Positions 24,691 to 33,507 of a stretch of 64,000 bases of DNA are shown here, piece after piece. The notes beneath the pieces are model-generated. The model was not told the origin of the DNA, ran no database searches, and was given only the letters and a program-made list of their open reading frames with translations. Positions within the stretch are counted from its first letter, which is position 1, and each line of letters opens with the position of its first letter. Source of the stretch: Maritimibacter alkaliphilus (GTDB lineage: Bacteria; Pseudomonadota; Alphaproteobacteria; Rhodobacterales; Rhodobacteraceae); the NCBI RefSeq assembly GCF_019801605.1, contig NZ_JAHVIT010000001.1:248001-312000 (forward strand). The letters run 5' to 3'. Position numbers and translations under genes: made by a program.

Positions 24691-25019
24691 ATGTGAAGTT
24701 GGTTAATGGCCCCAAACGGCTTCGACCTCCACCCGGCGCGAGACAAGGCCGCAGGCCGCCGCGCATCGCAGGCAGGCCCCCACGCGGCGGCGATTTGGCG
24801 AGGCTGGGCGGTCCCTTGACGGGACACGATATGCCGGGCTGGGATAAACTGCTCGCCATAGAGGTCCGGATCGCCTCCGCGCGCGCCGGCAATGCGCGGC
24901 TCCGCGCTTCGGGGCAGGGAGGTAGCGAGTGGATGTCGCGCCAGTTCCTGAGGAAGAGGCGATGGAGGACACCTCGGGGGGGCCTCCACCGTGCAGCGCC
25001 GCTAACCGCCCGCCCGGCG
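24691..25019. other. Gap between convergent operons
   Basis: No clear gene. TTGACG at 24813 with GATAAACT at about 24844 could be a spurious promoter. A GTG frame from 24929 with GGGAGGT before it would run into the decarboxylase gene on the other strand and has no family resemblance, so it is not called. Confidence 0.3.
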
Positions 25020-26429
25020 TCACAGCCCCCGCGCGATCTCGCGGATCACCTCACCGGCGAGGATCACGTCCGCCTCGGTGCAATCCCATTGCCCGGCCTG
25101 GAAGCGGAGCGCGATGCCATCCGCCACCTGTGTCTGCGTCAGGTAGATCCGCCCGTCGTCGTTGATCGCCTGCACCAGCCGCTGGTTCAGCGCGTCGAGA
25201 TCGTCTGCGCCCTCCGGCGTGTAGCGGAAGGTGAAGAGCGAGAGCACCGGCTCGGTCACGATGGTGAAATCCGCCTCGCTCCGCAGCCCCTCGCAGAGCG
25301 CCTGCGACCAGGTGACGTGGTTGCGGATCATGGCGCGCAGGGCCTCCAGCCCGTAGGCGCGTAGCAGGAACCACAGCTTCAGCGCCCGGAAGCGCCGTCC
25401 CAGCGGCACCGACCACTCGGAATAATTGATGATCCCGTCCGCGCCGTGGGTCTTGAGGAACTCGGGCCGGTAGGCCAGCGTGCGGGTCAGGTCCTCCGGC
25501 GAGCGGATGAAATGGGCCGAGCAGTCGAACTGCACGCCCAGCCACTTGTGCGGATTGAAGACGACCGAGTCGGCGCGCTCCACCCCGGCCCAGAGGGGGC
25601 GGAACTCCTCGCAGATCATGGCCGAGCCCGCCCATGCGGCGTCCACGTGGAGGAACAGGCCCTCGGCCTCGGCGATGTCGGCAAGGGCCGCGATGTCATC
25701 GGAGCCGCCGGTGGAGGTGCCCCCGGTCGAGCCGATGATGCCCGCGGGGATCAGGCCGGCCGCGCGGTCCTCGGCGATGGCGGCGCGCAGGGCGGCGGGG
25801 TCCATGGCGCGGGTCGGGCCCTGCGTCGGGATGCGGCGCAGGTTGTCCGAGCCGATACCCGCGACCCAGATCGCCCGGTCGACGGAGGTGTGGACCTCGC
25901 CCGAGCAATAGATGCGCACCGGGGCATGGGCGCTGAGCCCCTGCTGGTTGCCGGCCCAGTTCAACGCACGCTCGCGCATGACCAGCACGGCGGCCAGCGT
26001 GGCGGAGGAGGCGCTGTCCTGTATGACCCCATGGAAACTTTCGGGCAGGGCGATGGCATCGCGCAGCCACTCCATCATCCGGGTTTCCATCTCGGTCGCG
26101 GCCGGGGAGGTCTGCCAGAGCATGCATTGCGGCGACATGGCCGCGATCAGCGTGTCGGCCAGCACCGCGGCCGGGGAGGCGTTGGAGGGGAAGTAGGCGA
26201 AGAACCGGGGGTGCTGCCAATGGGTGATGCCGGGAACGACGAGGGATTCGAAGTCCGCGATCACCTGCTCCATGGGCTCGGGCGCCTCGGGGGCATGGGC
26301 GGGCAGGGCGGCCAGCACGGCACCGGGGGTGGAGCGGGCGCGCACGGGGCGATCGCGCAGGCCCGCGTGATAGCCCGCGGCCCAGTCGGCCATCCATCGG
26401 CCCCACTTCGGAAAATCTGTCCAGCGCAT
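25020..26429 (-). CDS. PLP-dependent group II decarboxylase, aromatic amino acid type
   Basis: 469 aa from MRWTDFPKWG (start at 26429 on the minus strand); the frame is open further upstream but that stretch is not protein-like. It has the AADC/DDC fold marks: THWQHPRFFAYFPS (69-82), GVIQDSASSATLAAVLVMRE, SGEVHTSVDRA with H180 stacking on PLP, HVDAAWAGSA with D263 binding the pyridine nitrogen, and NPHKW with K295 forming the Schiff base. Length matches tryptophan/tyrosine/DOPA decarboxylases (about 470-480). The product would be an aromatic amine, substrate not decidable. A single gene, its 3' end converging on the iron operon. Confidence 0.9.
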   Translation of the reverse strand: MRWTDFPKWGRWMADWAAGYHAGLRDRPVRARSTPGAVLAALPAHAPEAPEPMEQVIADFESLVVPGITHWQHPRFFAYFPSNASPAAVLADTLIAAMSPQCMLWQTSPAATEMETRMMEWLRDAIALPESFHGVIQDSASSATLAAVLVMRERALNWAGNQQGLSAHAPVRIYCSGEVHTSVDRAIWVAGIGSDNLRRIPTQGPTRAMDPAALRAAIAEDRAAGLIPAGIIGSTGGTSTGGSDDIAALADIAEAEGLFLHVDAAWAGSAMICEEFRPLWAGVERADSVVFNPHKWLGVQFDCSAHFIRSPEDLTRTLAYRPEFLKTHGADGIINYSEWSVPLGRRFRALKLWFLLRAYGLEALRAMIRNHVTWSQALCEGLRSEADFTIVTEPVLSLFTFRYTPEGADDLDALNQRLVQAINDDGRIYLTQTQVADGIALRFQAGQWDCTEADVILAGEVIREIARGL

Positions 26430-26729
26430 CGCGTCCTTCCTGTCCTGACCGGGTTTGGGTAGCACGCTGGCGGTGCGGCCGGGAGAGGAAGATTTTTCGA
26501 AAGTTCTTCCCAAGATTCTACCCAAGAGTCTTCGAAGAATTTTGGCGGCGATGCGGAGGGGCAGGAGGTCTGTTGCAGGCGGTGGTCCCCGGAAAATTCG
26601 AATTTTCCGGACCGGAATTTTGGAAAATTCCGGGGGGCGCCGTTAGGGAGGCGCGCGCCTCGGGGGCGGTGGGGGCGCTGCCCCCGTCGCTGTGCGACTC
26701 CCCCGGAGTATTTCAGGAAAGATGAAGGC
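26430..26729. repeat. Gap with tandem AT-core palindromes
   Basis: 26589-26610 is a perfect 22-bp palindrome (CCGGAAAATT-CG-AATTTTCCGG). 26612-26633 is a second unit, CCGGAATTTT-GG-AAAATTCCGG, with the same CCGG ends and inverted core. Together they can fold into one larger hairpin. Further left, 26490-26545 has related GAAGATTTTTCGAAAGTTCTT and GTCTTCGAAGAATTTT pieces. It sits between two minus-strand genes and could be a repetitive extragenic element or act as a terminator of mipZ's neighbour. Confidence 0.6.
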
Positions 26730-27539
26730 TCAGAAGTCGACGGTGACGCCGGGCAGGTCGAGGGCCTTGATCAGGTCACGCAGTTCCTGGCGGGCGGCGA
26801 TGTTGGAGATGTTGAGCTGCTGGACGCCCACGTCCTTGAGGTCGAGCAGGGTCAGCCCGCGCGGGAAGAGCTCGCGGAAGATGACCCGCTCGGAGAAGCC
26901 GGGGGCGAGGCGGAAGCCGATCCGCTTGGAGAGCCGCGCAAGGGCGTCTTCCATCTTCTTCTTGTTGACCATCTGCTGGGCGCCGAGGCGGTTGCGCAGC
27001 ACGACCCAGTCGATCGGCTTGAGCCCGGCCTGCGCGCGCAGCTGGCGGGCGTTCCAGACCATCTCGGAGTAGACCGAGGGGCCGAGGATCTTCTCGCCGT
27101 CGTTGTCCACATGGGCCAGCAGGTCGAAGTCGACGAAGCTGTCGTTCAGCGGCGTGATCAGCGTGTCGGCGAGCGAATGCGCCACCTGGCTCAGGCGGGT
27201 GTGCGAGCCGGGGCAGTCGATCAGGATGAAGTCGTTCTCGGCCTCCAGCGCCGAAACGGCGGCGGAGAGGCGGTGGTCATAGATGTTCTCGCCGGGGCGC
27301 AGCGCCGATTGCTCTACCTGCGGCAGATCGTGGTACTTGGGCGAGGGCAGGGTGATGCCTTCGCGCTCGAGGTAGGCGACGCGGTTGGTCACGTAGCGGC
27401 CCACGGTCTTCTGGCGCAGGTCGAGGTCCAGCGCGGCGATCTTGTGGCCCATCCGGGCCAGCGCCGTGGCCACATGCATGGAGACGGTGGATTTACCCGC
27501 TCCGCCCTTTTCGTTTCCGACGACGATGATATGTGCCAT
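26730..27539 (-). CDS. mipZ: Division plane positioning ATPase MipZ
   Basis: 269 aa, minus strand. A ParA/MinD-type P-loop ATPase: deviant Walker A NEKGGAGKST (residues 9-18), LDLDLRQKTVGRYVTNR (switch region) and FILIDCPGSHTRL (Walker B). The alphaproteobacterial signature DLDLRQ...R and the C-terminal WVVLRNRLGAQQMVNKKKMEDAL and PGFSERVIFRELFPRGLTLLDL mark MipZ rather than a chromosomal ParA. MipZ forms a gradient from the ParB-bound origin and keeps FtsZ from polymerising there. No parB is adjacent, which is normal for mipZ. Confidence 0.93.
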   Translation of the reverse strand: MAHIIVVGNEKGGAGKSTVSMHVATALARMGHKIAALDLDLRQKTVGRYVTNRVAYLEREGITLPSPKYHDLPQVEQSALRPGENIYDHRLSAAVSALEAENDFILIDCPGSHTRLSQVAHSLADTLITPLNDSFVDFDLLAHVDNDGEKILGPSVYSEMVWNARQLRAQAGLKPIDWVVLRNRLGAQQMVNKKKMEDALARLSKRIGFRLAPGFSERVIFRELFPRGLTLLDLKDVGVQQLNISNIAARQELRDLIKALDLPGVTVDF

Positions 27540-27662
27540 GCGCGATCCTTCCCCCGACGGCTATCGCGGGTCAATTTCTTCCCGCCACCATATGTTGTGG
27601 CCGTCCCCAAGGGAAGCGGTGTTGCCGGGAAAACCCGTCCCTGTGGCATTGGCGCGACGGGA

Positions 27663-28874
27663 TCAGCCCTCGACCGGCTGACCCATGAGGGTGATCGCGG
27701 CGCCGAGCAGCGCGAGGGCGAGGGCCCCCGCCGCTGTCGCCCGCTGGCCGCGGCGCCGGGCGGAGAGGGCGGCGAGGGTGCATTGCAGCGTGTAGTAGAG
27801 CGCGAAGGCCCGCGAGGCGTAGGAGATGATGTGGAAGACATCCGCGCTCCACGTCAGGGCAAGGCCGACGAGGGTGAGGAGCGCATAGCCCTGCCGGGGC
27901 GAAAGCCGCTTGCCCGTGAGCTCCGCGAGCAGCCCGCCGGAGCCGCCGGTGTCCGCCACCGCGGCGGAGAACTGCGCCGCCAGCGCGGCCCCCACCAGCA
28001 TCAGCGGCAGCACGGGCGCGACGATCGCCATCATGTCGATGATCGCCGTCTCGCTCACGGCGGCGCCGGTGCGCGGGAAGGCATAGGCGATGAGGCCGAT
28101 GTAGACCATGTAGATCGCGGTGGAGAGGGCCTGCGCCCATTGCATGCTGCGGATGCGGGTCGTGGCATCGTATTCCGCGCCGAGGTAGCGCGAGGTCTCG
28201 AAGCCCTGCACCGTGACGAGGAGCCCGAAGGCCAGTGTCACCGCGCCCCAGCCGGAGGTGGTGACGGGGTTGAGCAGCAGCGCGCCCTCTGCGGCGCGGG
28301 CACCCACGTACCATGTGAGCCCGGCCAGCAGCCCCGCGATGATCGCGAGCTTGAGCGTCACGCTGGCGTATTCCATCCGCTCCAGCAGGGCGAAGCCCCG
28401 GGTCCAGCCGGTGACGAGGATCAGCAGGAAGACCGCCGTGGTCACCCCGCGGCTGACGCCGGGCGTGTCGAAGGGCGTCAGCGAGGTGGCGAAACTGCCC
28501 AGCAGGTTCAGGTAGTAGGCGACCGAGATCATGTAGGCGAAGGCGAGGGCGGCGGAGGCGCATGTCTCGACCCGCGTTTCCGCGATGGGGCGCGGCGCCG
28601 GGGACTGCGCGGGCTGGTCGCCGATCTCGGCGATGTTGTGGCGCACGGCGGCGCCGAAGCCATAGGCCGCGAGGCAGAGCCCGGCCATCACCAGCGGCGC
28701 CCAGAGTCCATAGGCATTCTCCAGCACCGGACCGAGGACGAGGAAGCCCGAGCCGATGATCGAAGCCAGCGGCGTGGTCATCGCGGTCCAGGCCGGGATA
28801 CGGCGCAGGCGGGGGGACCAGAGCAGCAGCCCGGTCAGCAGGGCGGTGGCGAGGATGAGGACAGTCAGGGCCAT
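27663..28874 (-). CDS. APC-like multi-pass membrane transporter
   Basis: 403 aa with about 11-12 predicted membrane helices, e.g. TVLILATALLTGLLLW, LVMAGLCLAAYGF, TLKLAIIAGLLAGLTWYVG, AVTLAFGLLVTVQGFE and LPLMLVGAALAAQFSAAVA. TPLASIIGSGFLVLGP near residue 34 has the unwound helix 1 GSGF look of amino acid-polyamine-organocation transporters. Substrate unknown. It lies 123 bases upstream of mipZ on the same strand and may or may not share a transcript. Confidence 0.75.
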   Translation of the reverse strand: MALTVLILATALLTGLLLWSPRLRRIPAWTAMTTPLASIIGSGFLVLGPVLENAYGLWAPLVMAGLCLAAYGFGAAVRHNIAEIGDQPAQSPAPRPIAETRVETCASAALAFAYMISVAYYLNLLGSFATSLTPFDTPGVSRGVTTAVFLLILVTGWTRGFALLERMEYASVTLKLAIIAGLLAGLTWYVGARAAEGALLLNPVTTSGWGAVTLAFGLLVTVQGFETSRYLGAEYDATTRIRSMQWAQALSTAIYMVYIGLIAYAFPRTGAAVSETAIIDMMAIVAPVLPLMLVGAALAAQFSAAVADTGGSGGLLAELTGKRLSPRQGYALLTLVGLALTWSADVFHIISYASRAFALYYTLQCTLAALSARRRGQRATAAGALALALLGAAITLMGQPVEG

Positions 28875-29010
28875 GTCAGCGGCTTAACGTACCGGGCCGG
28901 AAAGAAGAATGGCTGACGCGCAGGGCAGGGGCGCGCGCCGCGCCGTGCAGCCGTGGGGCGTGGCCCCGGAGGCACGGCCCGAGGTCGCGGTTTTGGCCTG
29001 ACCTGTCGCA

Positions 29011-29058
29011 GGGCCTAAACAAGGGCCTAAACAAGGGCCTAAACAAGGGTCTGAACAG
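29011..29058. repeat. Tandem 12-bp repeat
   Basis: GGGCCTAAACAA is repeated three times exactly (29011-29022, 29023-29034, 29035-29046) and a fourth time with changes (GGGTCTGAACAG, 29047-29058). It lies in the non-coding gap between the transporter and rpmE. Confidence 0.85.
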
Positions 29059-29119
29059 GGGCCTGCCGCGGGGCCTGAAACGAGGTCCGCAGCAGGAGCT
29101 TTCGCCGGGCCCAAACGCA

Positions 29120-29145
29120 GAACGCCGCCCCGGGGGGCGGCGTTC
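29120..29145 (-). terminator. Hairpin terminator behind rpmE
   Basis: GAACGCCGCCCC (29120-29131) and GGGGCGGCGTTC (29134-29145) form a 12-bp GC-rich stem directly downstream of the L31 gene on the minus strand. No strong T-tract follows. Confidence 0.6.
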
Positions 29146-29167
29146 GATCTCGTCAACCGGGGAAGGC

Positions 29168-29389
29168 TCAGAAGCCCAGGCCGGCGTACTTGTTCTTGAA
29201 CTTCGACACGCGGCCGCCGGCGTCCAGCAGGCGCGACGAACCGCCGGTCCATGCGGGGTGCACGGTGGGGTCGATGTCGAGCGACATGGTGTCGCCTTCT
29301 TTGCCCCAGGTGGACCGCATCTGGATCACGGTGCCGTCGGTCATCTTGACGTCGATGAAGTGGTAGTCGGGATGGATGTCTTTTTTCAT
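29168..29389 (-). CDS. rpmE: 50S ribosomal protein L31
   Basis: 73 aa starting [20 protein letters not shown], the L31 N-terminus. The CxxC zinc knuckle of the zinc-binding L31 form is absent; residues 35-50 ([18 protein letters not shown]) keep the conserved HPxxTG element. L31 bridges the two ribosomal subunits. It is 11 bases behind rplS on the minus strand and shares its transcript. Confidence 0.96.
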   Translation of the reverse strand: MKKDIHPDYHFIDVKMTDGTVIQMRSTWGKEGDTMSLDIDPTVHPAWTGGSSRLLDAGGRVSKFKNKYAGLGF

Positions 29390-29400
29390 CTGACTGTTCC

Positions 29401-29784
29401 TTACGCTTCAGCGCCGGATTTCGGCTTGTAGTTGCTGACCTCGGCGATACGCGCCGATTTACCGCGACGCGAGCGCAGGTAGTACAGCTTGGCGCGGCGG
29501 ACGCGGCCACGACGGACAACTTCGATCGACTCGATGTTGGTCGAGAAGAGGGGGAACACACGTTCCACGCCTTCACCGAAGGAAATCTTGCGGACGGTGA
29601 ACGAACCGGCGATGCCCGAACCGTTCTTGCGCGAGATGCAAACGCCCTCGTACATCTGAACACGGGTCCGGGTGCCTTCGGTCACCTTGTAGCCGACGCG
29701 AATGGTGTCGCCGGCCTTGAAGTCGGGAATGGTCTTCCCGAGGGAGGCGATCTGTTCCGCCTCCAGCTGTGCGATCAGGTCCAT
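29401..29784 (-). CDS. rplS: 50S ribosomal protein L19
   Basis: 127 aa. Standard L19: [64 protein letters not shown] and [18 protein letters not shown] are all present. L19 sits at the subunit interface. In many bacteria rplS follows rpsP-rimM-trmD; here nothing of that operon lies upstream, and rplS-rpmE form a separate unit with their own promoter in the 600-base gap at 29785-30390. Confidence 0.97.
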   Translation of the reverse strand: MDLIAQLEAEQIASLGKTIPDFKAGDTIRVGYKVTEGTRTRVQMYEGVCISRKNGSGIAGSFTVRKISFGEGVERVFPLFSTNIESIEVVRRGRVRRAKLYYLRSRRGKSARIAEVSNYKPKSGAEA

Positions 29785-30390
29785 CTGATCATCTCCTATC
29801 TGGCTCGCGGTATTCCGCGAAGGTTTGTTGCCGTCCCAGAGCTCTGTGTCTTCACCGGGTCCCGCGCATGGCGGCCCGCCAGAGGTAAGTCGTCGTTTCT
29901 TGCGTCAGACCCCGGGGTCCCGGCAGGAGGGCAGAAGAATGCGCCTCCGCTGCTGCCGGACCGCCCGTGGCGGGTCCTTTCCGGGGGCCGTGAGGGGCGT
30001 CCTGCCACGTGCGACAGGGGCGCCTGCCCGATGGCAGAATCCCGGATGCCGCCGTGTAGGGGGTTTCGCCGAGGAAATCAAGGCTCGCATCGGCCCTCTG
30101 GTGCCGTTTCCGGGCCGGTTGCCAGGGCCTGGTATCGGGCCGCGGTGTCGGGCCGCGTCGCCCGGGCCGTGCCGCGGGGCTCTGGCCTTGCGCCGGGCAG
30201 GGGGATAGACCCGGACGGAGAGGGCGTCAACGCCCCCCGGGCGGGGTGCGGGTGACGTGACGGCGCGGGGGCGGCTCGCCGCTTCCTACGTTCCGTCAAA
30301 CTTGCCAGACGCCGGTTTCGCCCGCATTTTCAGCGGGAGGGGCCATGCCCGGGGCGACGTGCCGGGGCGTGGAATAAGGGAGGATACCTG
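29785..30390. other. Long GC-rich gap between rplS and acyl-CoA synthetase gene
   Basis: About 600 bases between divergent genes. No ORF has protein character. It includes GC-rich near-repeats (GGGCCGCGGTGTCGGGCCGCG around 30137). It must hold the promoters of rplS-rpmE (leftward) and the synthetase (rightward). GGGAGG at 30378 with ATG 30391 is the synthetase ribosome binding site. Confidence 0.4.
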
Positions 30391-32274
30391 ATGAGTTTCG
30401 CATCGGTTCAGGATGCACTGGCGATCGAGCGTGAAATGCCGTGGCAGGAGCGTGACGTGCCCGCCACGCTCTACGGCCAGCTTGCACGCACCGCCGAGAA
30501 GTTTCCCGCACATGACGCGGTTTCGTTCCAGCTGACCTCGGGGCCGAAGGACCCGGCGCAGACGCTGAACTGGGCCGAACTGCACCGCGAGGTCTGCCGC
30601 GCGGCGAACCTCTTCCGCAGCCTCGGCATCGGCGAGACGGACGTGGTGGCGCTGGTGATGCCGAACTGCCTCGAGATGGCGGTCTCGATCATGGCCGGGG
30701 CCGTCGCGGGGATCGTGACGCCGATCAACCCGCTGCTGGAGCCGGAACAGATCGGCTCGATCCTGCGCGAGACCGGCGCGAAGGTCGTGGTGACGCTGAA
30801 GGCCTTCCCGAAGACCGACATCGCCCAGAAGATGAACGAGGCCGTGCGCCATGCACCTGCCGTCCACACGGTGCTGGAGGTCGACCTCAACCGCTACCTC
30901 ACCCCGCCGAAGAGCTGGATCGTGCCGCTGATCCGCCCCAAGGTCGCCGGCAAGCACCACGCGGACATCCGCAGCTACAGCGCGGAGGTCGCCAAGCAAC
31001 CCGCCGCGCTTAGCTTCGAGGACAGCAAGGGCGACCGGGTCGCGGCCTATTTCCACACCGGTGGCACCACGGGCATGCCCAAGGTGGCGCAGCACAAGTA
31101 TTCCGGCATCCTCTACAACGGCTGGCTGGGGGCGACGCTGCTCTTCAACGAGGATGACAATGTCATCTGCCCGCTGCCGCTGTTCCACGTCTTCGCCTGC
31201 CACGTGATCATGATGGCCATGGTTTGCTCCGGCGGGCACGTGGTCCTGCCCACGCCCGCGGGCTATCGCGGCGACGGGGTCTTCGACAACTTCTGGAAGC
31301 TCTGCGAGCGCTGGAAGGTCACCTTCATCATCACGGTGCCCACCGCCGTCTCGGCCCTGATGCAGCGCCCGGTGGATGCGGATGTCTCGACGGTGAAGAC
31401 CTCCTTCTCGGGCTCGGCGCCACTGCCGAAGGAGCTGTTCCACCGCTTCGAACGCCAGACCGGCGTGACCATCATCGAGGGCTACGGCCTGACCGAGGCC
31501 ACCTGCCTCGTCTCCGTCAACCCGGTGGACGGCGAGAAGAAGATCGGCTCGGTCGGCATTCCCTTCCCCTATACCGAGGTGCGCATCCTCCATGCCGGGC
31601 CCGACGGGCCCGTGGAATGCGCCGTGGACGAGGTGGGCGAGATCTGTGTCGCCAACCCGGGTGTCTTCGAGGGCTCGACCTACACCGAGGCGGCGAAGAA
31701 CCACGATCTCTTCCACTACGAGCGCTACCTGCGTACCGGGGACCTCGGGCGGATCGACGCGGACGGCTATCTCTGGATCACGGGCCGCGCGAAGGACCTG
31801 ATCATCCGCGGCGGCCACAACATCGACCCGGCGGAGATCGAGGAAGCCCTGCTGACCCACCCGGCGGTGGCCTTCGCCGGTGCCATCGGCCAGCCGGACA
31901 AACACGCGGGCGAACTGCCCTGCGCCTATGTCGAACTGGTCGACGGGGCCGAGGTCACGGCGGAGCAGCTGATGGAGCACGCCCGGCTGCACATCCACGA
32001 ACGGGCCGCCTATCCCAAGCATATCGAGGTGCTGGACGCGCTGCCCAAGACGGCCGTGGGCAAGGTCTTCAAGCCCGACCTGCGCAAGTCCGCGATCAAG
32101 CGGGTCTACAATGCCGCGCTGGAGGAGGCGGGCGTGCCGGCCCACGTGGTCGAGGTGGTGGATGACAAGAAGACCGGCCTCACCGCCGTGATCCGCGCCG
32201 ATGGAGAGGCCGACCGCGCCGCCGTCAACGCGCTGATGGGCAGCTACACGCGGCCCTACGTCTGGGAAGACTGA
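30391..32274 (+). CDS. Acyl-CoA synthetase (AMP-forming, ANL superfamily)
   Basis: 627 aa. GGGAGGATACCTGATG places the start at 30391. P-loop A3 motif YFHTGGTTGMPKV (about residues 219-231), A5 GYGLTEATCLVSVNP, A7 YLRTGDLGRIDADGYLWITGR, A8 KDLIIRGGHNIDPAEIEEAL and the C-terminal catalytic Lys in LPKTAVGKVFKPDLRK mark an adenylate-forming enzyme. It activates a carboxylate to acyl-AMP and acyl-CoA. Length over 600 aa and the N-terminal 60-residue lead-in fit the bacterial FadD-like group, chain length not readable. No beta-oxidation genes are adjacent. A clear terminator follows. Confidence 0.92.
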   Translation: MSFASVQDALAIEREMPWQERDVPATLYGQLARTAEKFPAHDAVSFQLTSGPKDPAQTLNWAELHREVCRAANLFRSLGIGETDVVALVMPNCLEMAVSIMAGAVAGIVTPINPLLEPEQIGSILRETGAKVVVTLKAFPKTDIAQKMNEAVRHAPAVHTVLEVDLNRYLTPPKSWIVPLIRPKVAGKHHADIRSYSAEVAKQPAALSFEDSKGDRVAAYFHTGGTTGMPKVAQHKYSGILYNGWLGATLLFNEDDNVICPLPLFHVFACHVIMMAMVCSGGHVVLPTPAGYRGDGVFDNFWKLCERWKVTFIITVPTAVSALMQRPVDADVSTVKTSFSGSAPLPKELFHRFERQTGVTIIEGYGLTEATCLVSVNPVDGEKKIGSVGIPFPYTEVRILHAGPDGPVECAVDEVGEICVANPGVFEGSTYTEAAKNHDLFHYERYLRTGDLGRIDADGYLWITGRAKDLIIRGGHNIDPAEIEEALLTHPAVAFAGAIGQPDKHAGELPCAYVELVDGAEVTAEQLMEHARLHIHERAAYPKHIEVLDALPKTAVGKVFKPDLRKSAIKRVYNAALEEAGVPAHVVEVVDDKKTGLTAVIRADGEADRAAVNALMGSYTRPYVWED

Positions 32275-32298
32275 TCCCGCGCCGGATGGCAGAGGGGG

Positions 32299-32322
32299 AA
32301 GGGGGCCTGCGGGCCCCCTTTT
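32299..32322 (+). terminator. Rho-independent terminator behind acyl-CoA synthetase
   Basis: AAGGGGGCC (32299-32307), loop TGCG, GGCCCCCTT (32312-32320) followed by TT. Confidence 0.85.
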
Positions 32323-32333
32323 GCGTGCCGGAT

Positions 32334-32385
32334 CGGCGCGTCAGACCGGCGCGTCAGGCCGGCGCGTCAGACCGGCGGGGCAGGC
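32334..32385. repeat. Tandem 13-bp repeat
   Basis: CGGCGCGTCAGAC is repeated at 32334, 32347 (one change) and 32360, with a weaker fourth unit at 32373. It lies just behind the terminator, in non-coding DNA. Confidence 0.85.
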
Positions 32386-32559
32386 GGTCTCCGCCGCGGA
32401 AAGGCCGGGCAACATGCCGCGCGGCACCCCGCGGAGGGGCCCGTCGCGGCAGCTTTTTGTGCCCCCGCGCCCGGGGCCGGCGGGCCGCTCCCCGCGAAGG
32501 GTGGCTTGCCCCGCCCCGATGCCCTACCTATAAGCGGCGCGAGGCCACGGGAGCGCACA

Positions 32560-33507
32560 ATGACCTTCAGGCAGGACCACCTTCTGGGTATCGAGCCGCT
32601 GGCTCAGGACGAAATCCTTTCCATTCTCGATCTGGCAGACGATTACGTCGCCCTCAGCCGCTCGCGCGAGAAACACGCCGATGCGCTGCGCGGGCTGACC
32701 CAGATCAACATGTTCTTCGAGAACTCCACCCGCACCCAGTCCAGCTTCGAGCTGGCGGGCAAGCGGCTGGGGGCGGACGTGATGAACATGTCGATGCAGG
32801 CCAGCTCGATCAAGAAGGGCGAGACGCTGATCGACACGGCGCTGACGCTCAACGCCATGCGGCCCGACCTGCTGGTGGTGCGCCACCCCCATTCCGGCGC
32901 CGTGGACCTGCTGGCGCAGAAGGTGAACTGCGCGGTGCTGAACGCGGGCGACGGGCGCCACGAACACCCCACGCAGGCGCTGCTGGACGCGCTGACGATC
33001 CGCCGCGCCAAGGGCCGGTTGCACCGGCTCAACATCGCGATCTGCGGCGACATCGCCCACAGCCGCGTGGCGCGGTCGAACCTGATCCTGCTGGGCAAGA
33101 TGGAAAACCGCCTGCGCCTGATCGGCCCGCCGACCCTGATGCCCGCGGGCATGTCCGAGTTCGGCTGTGAGGTCTACGAGGACATGGAGGAGGGCCTGAA
33201 GGACGTCGACGTCGTCATGATGCTGCGCCTCCAGAAGGAGCGCATGGACGGCGGCTTCATCCCGTCGGAGCGCGAGTATTACCACCGCTACGGCCTCGAC
33301 GCCGAAAAGCTGGCCTTCGCCAAGCCCGACGCCATCGTCATGCACCCCGGCCCGATGAACCGCGGCGTCGAGATCGACGGCACCATCGCCGACGACATCA
33401 ACCGCTCGGTCATCCAGGAGCAGGTGGAGATGGGCGTCGCCGTGCGCATGGCTGCCATGGACCTGCTGGCCCGCAACCTGCGCGCCAAGCGCGAGGCCGC
33501 GGCCTGA
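32560..33507 (+). CDS. pyrB: Aspartate carbamoyltransferase catalytic subunit
   Basis: 315 aa from ATG 32560 ([14 protein letters not shown]); the frame extends upstream without homology. It condenses carbamoyl phosphate and aspartate, the first committed step of pyrimidine synthesis. [12 protein letters not shown] (53-64) binds carbamoyl phosphate, [12 protein letters not shown] and [12 protein letters not shown] are the other family blocks. No pyrI is present; the partner is probably the dihydroorotase-like protein encoded three genes on. The stop overlaps the next start (TGATG). Confidence 0.96.
   Translation: MTFRQDHLLGIEPLAQDEILSILDLADDYVALSRSREKHADALRGLTQINMFFENSTRTQSSFELAGKRLGADVMNMSMQASSIKKGETLIDTALTLNAMRPDLLVVRHPHSGAVDLLAQKVNCAVLNAGDGRHEHPTQALLDALTIRRAKGRLHRLNIAICGDIAHSRVARSNLILLGKMENRLRLIGPPTLMPAGMSEFGCEVYEDMEEGLKDVDVVMMLRLQKERMDGGFIPSEREYYHRYGLDAEKLAFAKPDAIVMHPGPMNRGVEIDGTIADDINRSVIQEQVEMGVAVRMAAMDLLARNLRAKREAAA

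Noticed and set aside
24813-24850. TTGACG...GATAAA promoter for a small RNA or gene
   Set aside because: Spacing is too long (about 21 or more) and nothing recognisable follows.
30286-32145. 619-codon minus-strand frame opposite the acyl-CoA synthetase
   Set aside because: Shadow frame; no domain and full overlap with a well-supported gene.
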